A DNA stretch of 64,000 nucleotides. Origin: Anaeromyxobacter sp. Fw109-5 (GTDB lineage: Bacteria > Myxococcota > Myxococcia > Myxococcales > Anaeromyxobacteraceae). Location: assembly GCF_000017505.1 (NCBI RefSeq), contig NC_009675.1, forward strand, positions 3,295,001-3,359,000, written 5' to 3'. Of this stretch, positions 6,918 to 14,310 are shown one piece after another. How positions within the stretch are numbered: the stretch's first letter is position 1; each line of letters starts with the position of its first letter. The notes beneath the pieces were generated by a model. The model saw only the letters and a program-made list of their open reading frames with translations. It did not search any database and had not been told where the DNA came from. The position numbers were made by a program, and so were the translations under genes.

Positions 6918-8708
6918 TCAGCCCTTCCTGGCCGCGACCGCCGCCGCGCCGTCGCCCGGCAGGAGCTCCGCCTGTCCCGCGAAGTCCCTGCCGGTGAGCC
7001 GCCGCACCTCGGGGTTCGAGAGCTCGTGGGGCCCCCGGACGACCTCGGGGATCCGATCGAAGTTGTGGAACGGCGGAGGCGAGCTGGTCGCCGTCCACTC
7101 GAGCGTCGTCACGTGCCACGGGTTCGGGCCGGCCGGGGCGGCGCGCCTGCCGAAGACACCCCTGAAGAAGTTCACGACGAAGAAGAGCTGCCCCGTGAAG
7201 AGCGCGAACGCGAAGTAGCTCGTCCACCGGTTCAGGCCGCGGAGCCCCTGGATGAACGTGTACTGGAACGGATCGAAGAGCCGCCGCTCCTGGCCCGCGT
7301 ACCCGGCGAGGAGCTGCCCGCCGAAGACCAGCGTGAGCCCGAGGAAGGTGAACCAGAAGTGGATCTTCCCGAGCCGCTCGCCGAGCCGCCGTCCGAACAT
7401 CTTGGGGAACCAGAAGTAGATCCCGGTGAACGCCCCCATCACCGAGGCCGCCGCCATCGTGAAGTGGAAGTGGCCGACCACGAACATCGTGTCGTGGAGG
7501 TAGAGGTCCATGCTGATGTCACCCAGGAAGAGCCCGGTGAGCCCGCCGACGCCGAAGACGAAGACCGTCCCGAGCGCGAAGAGCATCGGCGTGTCGTAGC
7601 GGAGCGAGCCCTGCCAGAGGGTGAGGACCCAGTTCACCACCACCACCATCGACGGGATGCTGATGAGGAGCGTGAAGAGCATGAAGCCCTCGCCCAGGAG
7701 CGGGCTCATGCCGGTCATGAACATGTGGTGGCCGTAGACCATCGCGGAGAGGACGGTCACGAGGACCATCGCCCACACCGTCCCGCGGTACCAGTGGTGG
7801 GGCTTCCGCGCGAAGAAGGAGAGGACGTCGCCGAGGATCCCCCAGGCCGGGAGGATCATGATGTAGACCTCGGGGTGGCCGAAGATCCAGAACAGGTGCT
7901 GCCAGAGGATGGGATCGCCCCCGCCGCGCACCGCCGACGCTCCCGCCACGAAGAACTCCGTGCCGAAGCTCCGGTCGAGCAGGAGCAGGAGCGCCGCCGA
8001 GCCGAGCACCGGCACGAACAGGGCGTTCAGGATGGCGGTCAGCCACAGGCCCCAGATCGTGAGCGGCAGGCGCATGTACGTCATCCCCGGCGCTCGGAGC
8101 CGGATGACCGTGGTGATGTAGTTCACCGCCCCCATGGTCGACGAGACGCCGGTGACGAAGATGGCGGCGACGACGAGCGTCTGGCCCATCCCCGGCATGC
8201 CCACGTTCGTCGAGAGCGGCGTGTACGTCGTCCACCCGGCGCCCGCGGAGCCGAGCGGGGCGAAGAACGAGGCGAGGACCAGCAGCTGCGACAGCAGGAA
8301 GGTCCAGAACGAGTACATGTTGAGGCGCGGGAAGGCCATGTCGCGCGCGCCGATCATGAGCGGGATGAGCAGGTTCCCGAACGTGCCGATGAGCACGGGC
8401 GTCACGGCGAAGAAGATCATGACGAGCCCGTGCGTGGTGAAGATCTGCTGGTACGTCGCCGGCCCGATCACGCCCGACTCGCCGAAGAGCAGCCTCCCCA
8501 CCAGCGGCACGGGCCGGTACGGGAACCCCCACTGCCAGCGGATCAGCATGGCGAGCGCGCCGCCCACCAGCAGGAACAGCAGCCCCGCCCACAGGAACTG
8601 CTTCGCGATCATCTTGTGGTCGATCGAGAAGACGTACCTCCGCCAGAACGAGGTCGGCGCCGGGTGGATCGGCTGCGCCTCCTCCATGAGCGCCTGCGCG
8701 GGCGTCAT
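6918..8708 (-). CDS. ctaD: Cytochrome c oxidase subunit I (aa3 type)
   Basis: A 596-residue catalytic subunit of a proton-pumping heme-copper oxidase with 12 or more transmembrane segments. Visible landmarks include IFTTHG (low-spin heme ligand), WIFGHPEVYI (CuB histidine and the His-Tyr crosslink), GHHMF (two CuB histidines) and VVGHFHFTM (heme ligands). The HPEVY glutamate marks an A-type oxidase. The start at 8708 overlaps the end of subunit II by four bases. A longer open frame upstream is the shadow of subunit II. Confidence 0.97.
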   Translation of the reverse strand: MTPAQALMEEAQPIHPAPTSFWRRYVFSIDHKMIAKQFLWAGLLFLLVGGALAMLIRWQWGFPYRPVPLVGRLLFGESGVIGPATYQQIFTTHGLVMIFFAVTPVLIGTFGNLLIPLMIGARDMAFPRLNMYSFWTFLLSQLLVLASFFAPLGSAGAGWTTYTPLSTNVGMPGMGQTLVVAAIFVTGVSSTMGAVNYITTVIRLRAPGMTYMRLPLTIWGLWLTAILNALFVPVLGSAALLLLLDRSFGTEFFVAGASAVRGGGDPILWQHLFWIFGHPEVYIMILPAWGILGDVLSFFARKPHHWYRGTVWAMVLVTVLSAMVYGHHMFMTGMSPLLGEGFMLFTLLISIPSMVVVVNWVLTLWQGSLRYDTPMLFALGTVFVFGVGGLTGLFLGDISMDLYLHDTMFVVGHFHFTMAAASVMGAFTGIYFWFPKMFGRRLGERLGKIHFWFTFLGLTLVFGGQLLAGYAGQERRLFDPFQYTFIQGLRGLNRWTSYFAFALFTGQLFFVVNFFRGVFGRRAAPAGPNPWHVTTLEWTATSSPPPFHNFDRIPEVVRGPHELSNPEVRRLTGRDFAGQAELLPGDGAAAVAARKG

Positions 8709-9523
8709 TCTCTCCTCCTCCACTCCCAGCCCCAGCGGGCGTCGGCGTCCTCCGGGTCGTGGGCGCGGCGGGCGTCGGCCACCGCGGCGTCGAGCCATGC
8801 CCGGTACCGCTGCGGCGGGAGCACGGTCAGGACGCCCCGCATCTTGTAGTGGTTCGGACCGCAGTGCTGGGCGCAGGCGATCTCGTACTCGCCCGCCGTC
8901 CGCGCCTGGAACGTGAGCCTCGTGATCTCTCCCGGGACCGCGTCCCGCTTCACGCGGAAGTGCGGCAGGTTGAAGCTGTGGATCACGTCGACCGAGGCGA
9001 GCTGGATGAGCACCGGGGCGCCCACCGGGACGCGGATGTCGTTCAGCGTGACCGCGTCGTCCTCCGTGTTGAACCGGCCGTCGGGCCCGGGGTACCGCGC
9101 CTGCCACGCCCACTGGTGCGCCTGGACCTCGATGCGCACGGTGTCGGCCCGGTCCTCCGCGGCGGCGAAGTTCCAGAAGAAGCGGCGCATGTCGACGATG
9201 GTGTGGAAGAACAGGTACCCGTCGACGATCAGCGCCACGAGCGCGACGAAGCCCAGCGCCACGCCGATGGAGAGCTTGCTCCCGTGGCTGTGGACCGCCG
9301 CGTGGTCGCGCCGGTGGCGGACGAGCGCCACGAGGAGCACCGCCCCGACGATCACGAAGATCAGGGTGGTCGCCGCGATCGTGTAGTGGATGAGCGAGTC
9401 GACCCGCCCGCCGTCGAGCGACGCGTCGCGCGGCAGCCCGAACCCGGACTCCGGCGCGGGGGCGGCCGCCGCCGCGCGCGCGACCCCGAGCGCTCCCGCG
9501 ACCACCAGGCGGCGCCACGTCAT
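8705..9523 (-). CDS. ctaC: Cytochrome c oxidase subunit II
   Basis: A 272-residue protein with a signal-like N-terminus, two transmembrane hairpin helices (about 46-68 and 85-108) and a periplasmic cupredoxin domain. The CuA site is complete: H182 (VIHSF), then C217, C221, H225 and M228 (CAQHCGPNHYKM). It ends shortly after this domain with no heme c motif, so this is not a caa3 fusion. The start at 9523 overlaps the stop of the small CPVC protein. Role: accepts electrons from cytochrome c and passes them to subunit I. Confidence 0.96.
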   Translation of the reverse strand: MTWRRLVVAGALGVARAAAAAPAPESGFGLPRDASLDGGRVDSLIHYTIAATTLIFVIVGAVLLVALVRHRRDHAAVHSHGSKLSIGVALGFVALVALIVDGYLFFHTIVDMRRFFWNFAAAEDRADTVRIEVQAHQWAWQARYPGPDGRFNTEDDAVTLNDIRVPVGAPVLIQLASVDVIHSFNLPHFRVKRDAVPGEITRLTFQARTAGEYEIACAQHCGPNHYKMRGVLTVLPPQRYRAWLDAAVADARRAHDPEDADARWGWEWRRRE

Positions 9524-9702
9524 CGCTCGTCTCCCGCCGCGCGGATGGCGCGGATCACCAGCGCGGCGACCACGTAAGGCGCCGCGATCATCCCGCCCAC
9601 GAGGAGCGCGGAGGCCGGGTTCTGGTCGCGCGCGCACACCGGACACGCGACCGCCACGGAGGGCGCGAGGGCCGCGGCGAGGGCGAGGAGGCGCCTCCTC
9701 AT
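9520..9702 (-). CDS. Small CPVC membrane protein in oxidase operon
   Basis: A 60-residue protein: a signal-like hydrophobic N-terminus ending in VACPVCARDQNP, then one transmembrane helix (about 32-52) and a short basic tail. The CPVC pair (residues 20-23) would face the periplasm at the membrane. I do not recognise a named family. It overlaps subunit IV upstream by four bases and subunit II downstream by four, so it is co-translated. A paired cysteine in this position could suit copper delivery or redox handling during CuA assembly, but that is a guess from context. Confidence 0.65.
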   Translation of the reverse strand: MRRRLLALAAALAPSVAVACPVCARDQNPASALLVGGMIAAPYVVAALVIRAIRAAGDER

Positions 9703-10019
9703 GACGTCGCCCTCCAGGCGCGCTCGGCGATGAGGATGACGCCGTAGGCGGCGGGCGCCAGCAGCGGGCCGAGCACCGTGAGCCGCAGGATGCGCGTCTC
9801 GAAGCGCAGGTGCATGTAGAAGAGCGCGATGAGCGCCGCCTTGGCGACGGCGAGGCTCACCAGCGCGAGGACCACGGCCGCGCGTGCGATCCCGGGCGTC
9901 CGCGCGACCCCGAGCTCGACCAGGGTCAGGACGCCGAGGACGACGAAGACGACGACGTACTGCCGCCGGTGCACGGCGCCGTGCGCCGTGGCTCCCTGCG
10001 CTCGGGCGAGATCGGCCAT
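9699..10019 (-). CDS. Cytochrome c oxidase subunit IV family protein
   Basis: A 106-residue protein with three predicted transmembrane helices (about 21-40, 46-68 and 80-98). The ALIALFYMHLRFE segment is characteristic of the prokaryotic cytochrome oxidase subunit IV family. It lies seven bases after the first subunit III and overlaps the small CPVC gene. Subunit IV stabilises the oxidase complex rather than taking part in catalysis. Confidence 0.88.
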   Translation of the reverse strand: MADLARAQGATAHGAVHRRQYVVVFVVLGVLTLVELGVARTPGIARAAVVLALVSLAVAKAALIALFYMHLRFETRILRLTVLGPLLAPAAYGVILIAERAWRATS

Positions 10020-10026
10020 CGCGGCC

Positions 10027-10644
10027 TCAGGGCATGAGGTAGACGAAGGAGAAGACGAAGATCCAGACGAAGTCGACGAAGCACCAGTACAGCCCGAGGA
10101 GCTCGACGTGGTGCGCGGTCGCGAGCCCGCGCAGGTAGCGCGCGAGCACGGCGAGGATGTAGACGACGCCGACCAGCACGTGCAGCCCGTGGTAGCCGGT
10201 GATCACGTAGAAGGTGCTCGCGCGCGCCGAGCGACCGAGGACGAGCCCCTCCTCCGTGAGCCCCGGCCCCCAGAGCCCGAACCACTCGTGGTACTGGCCG
10301 GCCAGGAACAGCACGCCGCCCGCGGCGGTCACCGCGAGGAGCGCGGCGGCGGCGCGGCGCCGGCCCTCGGCCGCGGCCGCCCAGGCGAGCACGTTCGTGA
10401 GGCTCGTGGCGACGAGCAGGAACGTGAGGAGGGCGGTGAACGGGATCGCGAGCGCCGGCTCGCCCTGCCGGATCCACTCCGGCTGGCCGCTCCGCAGGAT
10501 CCCCATCGCGATGAGCAGGCCGGCGAACGAGAAGGCGTCCGAGAGGAGGAAGATCCACATGCCGATCTTCCCCGGCGTCGCCGCGCCGTACTGGGCGTCC
10601 GGCGGCCAGGCAGCTGGCGCGTGACCGTGGAGCGCGACAGCCAT
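10027..10644 (-). CDS. ctaE: Cytochrome c oxidase subunit III (copy 1)
   Basis: A 205-residue membrane protein with about five helices, including MWIFLLSDAFSF near the start, FLAGQYHEW, YVITGYHGLHVLVGV and the C-terminal WCFVDFVWIFVFSFVYL. These are standard subunit III signatures. It is the first gene of the oxidase operon, divergent from the sco gene across 130 bases that should contain both promoters. Its sequence differs clearly from the other subunit III of the operon (6275-6913), so this is an old duplication or a dedicated role, not a recent copy. Confidence 0.93.
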   Translation of the reverse strand: MAVALHGHAPAAWPPDAQYGAATPGKIGMWIFLLSDAFSFAGLLIAMGILRSGQPEWIRQGEPALAIPFTALLTFLLVATSLTNVLAWAAAAEGRRRAAAALLAVTAAGGVLFLAGQYHEWFGLWGPGLTEEGLVLGRSARASTFYVITGYHGLHVLVGVVYILAVLARYLRGLATAHHVELLGLYWCFVDFVWIFVFSFVYLMP

Positions 10645-10774
10645 GCGAGGTCCTCGAGCGATGAGACTCGGACTCGGCTAAGGTTGGCGCTGCTACGCCG
10701 CGGCGCCATGCCGCAATCCATCCTCGTTGGGTCCGCCGGCTTGACCGCGCGCGATCGCGGACTACGACGAGGGC

Positions 10775-11428
10775 ATGCCCGCCTCCGCGCGCGCCGCACG
10801 ACTCGACTCCGCGGTCCGCGCCGCTGCTGCTCGTCCGCTCCTCTGGGTGGGAGCCGTCCTCCTGCTCGCCGCCTGGCCGGTGGTCTGGGCGCTGCGGACA
10901 GACGTGCCGCCTCCGCCGCCCGTGCTGGGGGAGGTGCCCGCGTTCGAGCTCGTCGATCAGGACGGGCGAGCGTTCGGCTCCGCCGACCTGTCCGGCCGGA
11001 TCTGGGTGGCGAGCTTCATCTTCACCCGCTGTCCGACCGTCTGCCCGGCCATCACGCGTCAGATGGAGCGCGTGCAGGAACGGACGCGGAGCCTCGAGCC
11101 GGCGCTCCACCTCGTCTCGTTCAGCGTCGATCCCGAGCACGACACGCCCGCCCGGCTCGCCGCCTACGCGCGCGAGCACCGCGCGAATCCTCGCCGGTGG
11201 CGGTTCCTCACCGGCTCCACCGACGCGGTGCGGGAGACGGTCGAGCGGGGCCTGCGGGTGAGCATGGGCCGCGAGGGGGGCGACCCCTCGCCTGCCGCCA
11301 TCTCGCACGGCACGCACCTCGTCCTCATCGACAGCTCGGCGCGGATCCGCGGCTACTACGACCCCGCCGAACCCGACGCCCTCGACCGGCTGGTGCGCGA
11401 CGCCGCGCTCCTCGCCAACCGCGGATGA
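10775..11428 (+). CDS. sco: SCO-family CuA assembly protein
   Basis: A 217-residue protein with one N-terminal membrane anchor (about 20-41) and a periplasmic thioredoxin-like domain. It has the SCO copper site: C86 and C90 (CPTVC), and H178 in ISHGTHLVLID. SCO proteins insert copper into CuA of subunit II. It is transcribed away from the oxidase operon it is expected to serve. Confidence 0.92.
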   Translation: MPASARAARLDSAVRAAAARPLLWVGAVLLLAAWPVVWALRTDVPPPPPVLGEVPAFELVDQDGRAFGSADLSGRIWVASFIFTRCPTVCPAITRQMERVQERTRSLEPALHLVSFSVDPEHDTPARLAAYAREHRANPRRWRFLTGSTDAVRETVERGLRVSMGREGGDPSPAAISHGTHLVLIDSSARIRGYYDPAEPDALDRLVRDAALLANRG

Positions 11429-11685
11429 TCCGCCCCGGCAGCCGCCTCCCTTCGTGGACCAGCGCGGTCGGGTGAGGGAGCTTCCCCCGGTTGTGGACGA
11501 GACGCGCGACGTGGGACCGTGCCGCCCCGGTCCAGGTCAGTCTCCCGACGACCAAGGCCCCCGCCACACGCCGCGCCGCGCCCACGGTCAGTCTCCGCCG
11601 CGACGATCAAGGGTCCAGACAGAAAACCCCGCACCCGACTCGCCGCGGCGCAAGCGCGCCGGCGTGCCGAGCGACGGAGCTCTTC

Positions 11686-13686
11686 ATGAGCAGCGAGATG
11701 TACGAACGGATGCGCAGCAACCCCAAGTTCCACCTGCTGGTCGCCCGGCGTGGACGGTTCGCGTGGACCCTCGCGATCACCGTCCTGGCCGTCTTCTACG
11801 GCTTCGTGATGCTGGTGGCCTTCAACCCCGGCGCGCTCGGCGTGCCGGTCGCGGACGGCTCGCCCTTGACGGTCGGCGTGGCCCTCGGCCTCTTCATGTT
11901 CGTCTTCTTCTGGATCCTCACCGCCCTCTACGTCCGGCGGGCGAACGGCGAGTTCGACGCGCTGACCGCGGACGTCGTGAAGGACGCCCGGGACCGGGCG
12001 GCGCAGGAGGCCGCGCGCAAGGCCGGCTCGGTCGCCCAGCGCACGCTGGGCGCCCTGCTCCTGCTCGCCGCACCCGCCCTCGCCCTCGCGGGCCCGGCGG
12101 TGGACGGGATCGCGGAGAAGCAGCCCCTCAACGTGCACGCCATCGGGATGTTCCTCGCGTTCGTCGCCCTGACGATGGGGATCACCTACTGGGCGTCGCG
12201 CCGGACCCGCTCCACGGCCGACTTCTACACGGCCGGCGGCGGCATCACCGGCTTCCAGAACGGCCTCGCCATCGCCGGTGACTACATGTCGGCGGCCACG
12301 CTGCTCGGCCTCACCGCCATGACGTACACGCAGGGCTTCGACGGCTACATGTACATGATCGCGTTCTTCGTGGGCTGGCCGGTCATCCTGTTCCTCATGG
12401 CCGAGCGCCTGCGGAACCTGGGCCGCTTCACCTTCGCCGACATCACGTCCTACCGCCTCGACCAGGGGAAGGTGCGCACGATGGCGGCGGTCTCGTCGCT
12501 CATCGTGGTGTGCTTCTACCTCATCGCCCAGATGGTGGGCGCCGGCCAGCTCATCAAGCTGCTGTTCGGGCTCGACTACGCCGTGGCGGTGATCGCCGTG
12601 GGCACGCTGATGATGGTCTACGTGATCTTCGGCGGGATGATCGCCACCACGTGGGTGCAGATCATCAAGGCGGGCATGCTGCTCACCGGCGGCACGCTGG
12701 TGATGGTGCTCGCCATGAGCCGGTTCGGCTTCTCCTACGCCACGCTGGTCGAGCGGGCCACCGCCGTCCACAAGCTCGGGCCCAAGCTCTTCGCGCCCGG
12801 CCCGCTCCTCGCCGATCCGGTGAACGCCATCTCGCTGGGCATGGGGCTCATGTTCGGCACGGCCGGCCTGCCCCACATCCTGATGCGCTTCTTCACGGTC
12901 ACGAACGCCAAGGAGGCCCGCAAGTCCGTGCTCTACGCCTCGGGCTTCGTCGGCTACTTCTTCAACGTCATCTTCCTGATGGGCCTCTGCGCGATCCTCA
13001 TCGTCGGCCAGGACCCCGCCTTCTTCGAGGGCGGCAAGCTCGTCGGCGGCGGCAACATGGTGGCCATGCACCTCGCCAAGGCCGTCGGCGGGAACTACCT
13101 CCTCGGCTTCCTCGCGGCCGTCGCCTTCGCGACCATCCTCGCGGTCGTCTCGGGCCTCGCGCTCGCGGGCGCCTCCGCGATCTCGCACGACCTCTACGCG
13201 CGCGTCATCAAGCAGGGGAAGGCGACCGAGCAGGCCGAGATGCGCGTCTCCAAGATGGCGACGGTCGGCCTCGGGATCGTGGCCATCGGCCTCGGGATCC
13301 TCTTCGAGAAGCAGAACGTGGCGTTCATGGTGGGCCTCGCCTTCGGCATCGCCGCCGCGGCGAACTTCCCGGTGCTGATCCTCTCGATGTACTGGAAGGG
13401 CCTCACCACCCGGGGCGCCGTCGCGGGCGGCTACGGCGGCCTCGTCTCCGCGGTGCTGTTCGTCCTGCTCTCGAAGTCGGTGTGGGTGAGCGTCCTCGGC
13501 AACGCGAAGGCGATCTTCCCTTACGACCAGCCCGCGCTCTTCGCGATGCCCGTCGCGTTCCTCGTGACCTTCGTCGTCTCGAGGCTCGACGCGTCCCCGC
13601 GCGCCCGCGCCGAGGCGGAGGCGTTCGAGGATCAATACGTGCGCGCCCAGACCGGCTTCGGGGCGGCGACGGCGAGCAAGCACTGA
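11686..13686 (+). CDS. actP: DUF485-ActP fusion, sodium:acetate symporter
   Basis: A 666-residue protein. Residues about 5-105 match the small membrane protein YjcH/DUF485 (two helices, then [10 protein letters not shown]). Residues about 117-666 match the acetate/glycolate permease ActP of the sodium:solute symporter family throughout, including [20 protein letters not shown] (split here only for naming) and [16 protein letters not shown]. The ActP part keeps a signal-like stretch ([14 protein letters not shown] at 125-138) now buried inside the chain. In most bacteria these are two adjacent genes. The open frame is continuous with no stop at the junction. Role: uptake of acetate or other short carboxylates. 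Confidence 0.93.
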   Translation: MSSEMYERMRSNPKFHLLVARRGRFAWTLAITVLAVFYGFVMLVAFNPGALGVPVADGSPLTVGVALGLFMFVFFWILTALYVRRANGEFDALTADVVKDARDRAAQEAARKAGSVAQRTLGALLLLAAPALALAGPAVDGIAEKQPLNVHAIGMFLAFVALTMGITYWASRRTRSTADFYTAGGGITGFQNGLAIAGDYMSAATLLGLTAMTYTQGFDGYMYMIAFFVGWPVILFLMAERLRNLGRFTFADITSYRLDQGKVRTMAAVSSLIVVCFYLIAQMVGAGQLIKLLFGLDYAVAVIAVGTLMMVYVIFGGMIATTWVQIIKAGMLLTGGTLVMVLAMSRFGFSYATLVERATAVHKLGPKLFAPGPLLADPVNAISLGMGLMFGTAGLPHILMRFFTVTNAKEARKSVLYASGFVGYFFNVIFLMGLCAILIVGQDPAFFEGGKLVGGGNMVAMHLAKAVGGNYLLGFLAAVAFATILAVVSGLALAGASAISHDLYARVIKQGKATEQAEMRVSKMATVGLGIVAIGLGILFEKQNVAFMVGLAFGIAAAANFPVLILSMYWKGLTTRGAVAGGYGGLVSAVLFVLLSKSVWVSVLGNAKAIFPYDQPALFAMPVAFLVTFVVSRLDASPRARAEAEAFEDQYVRAQTGFGAATASKH

Positions 13687-13691
13687 AGGCG

Positions 13692-13746
13692 CCGGCGGCG
13701 GGGCCCCGGCGAATTCCACGCCGCCGGGGCGCCCGCCCCGCCGCCG
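13692..13746. terminator. GC-rich stem-loop after actP
   Basis: A 9-bp perfect stem (13703-13711 with 13722-13730) is extended outward by a further 10-bp pairing (about 13692-13701 with 13737-13746) across a small bulge. It starts seven bases after the actP stop. There is no T run, so it would be a Rho-type or attenuating structure rather than a textbook intrinsic terminator. Confidence 0.4.
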
Positions 13747-13766
13747 CCCGAGGTAGAGTTCCCGCC

Positions 13767-14306
13767 ATGGAAGAGCCCAGGGCGATGGGGATGGTGCTGG
13801 CGATGCTGGTCAACGCGGCGGGCAAGCCCGTCCGCAACGGCTCCGCGAAGGGACAGCTCTACGCGACGGGCGGCGAGCTCATGGTCGTCCGCCCGAGCGC
13901 CGGCGCGGAGCTCCTGCAGCGGGCCGCGACGGTGCTCCTGCTCGGCTCCATCGCCGCGGTGCTGGTGAACCTGTTCACGTGGAAGAACCCGGCGGTGCTG
14001 TGGGGGGCGATCGCGGCCCAGGCCGTCTACTGGCTCACGCTCCCCGCGCGCCGCCGCGCGCTCGAGCCGGAGCCGCTCGACGCCCGCGGCCTCGCCGCCG
14101 CCCGCAGCGCGGGCCGCGTGGCGATCCACCTCCCGGCGAGCGCGATCCTGCGGACCGTCGCGCCCGAGCCTCCGCGCAGCGGCTTCCGCAAGCCCGCCCG
14201 GTTCGAGCTCGCCGACGGCGCGCTCGAGGTGTACCTGTCGCCTCGGCAGCACGCCGAGCTCGCGGCCGCGCTGGGCCTGCGCGAGGTGCCGGCCCCGCGG
14301 GGCTGA
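13767..14306 (+). CDS. Hypothetical two-helix membrane protein
   Basis: A 179-residue protein I cannot assign. It has a short polar N-terminal part, two hydrophobic segments (about 54-71 and 74-90) and a C-terminal soluble domain of about 85 residues with alternating beta-like pattern and a final proline/glycine tail. The layout resembles small PH-like membrane proteins but no motif proves it. It follows actP by 80 bases and is convergent with the AsmA-like gene, with only four bases between stops. Confidence 0.5.
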   Translation: MEEPRAMGMVLAMLVNAAGKPVRNGSAKGQLYATGGELMVVRPSAGAELLQRAATVLLLGSIAAVLVNLFTWKNPAVLWGAIAAQAVYWLTLPARRRALEPEPLDARGLAAARSAGRVAIHLPASAILRTVAPEPPRSGFRKPARFELADGALEVYLSPRQHAELAAALGLREVPAPRG

Positions 14307-14310
14307 GCCC

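Noticed and set aside
5338-9523. Calling the oxidase caa3 type.
   Set aside because: Subunit II has no heme c domain; the diheme cytochrome is a separate gene.
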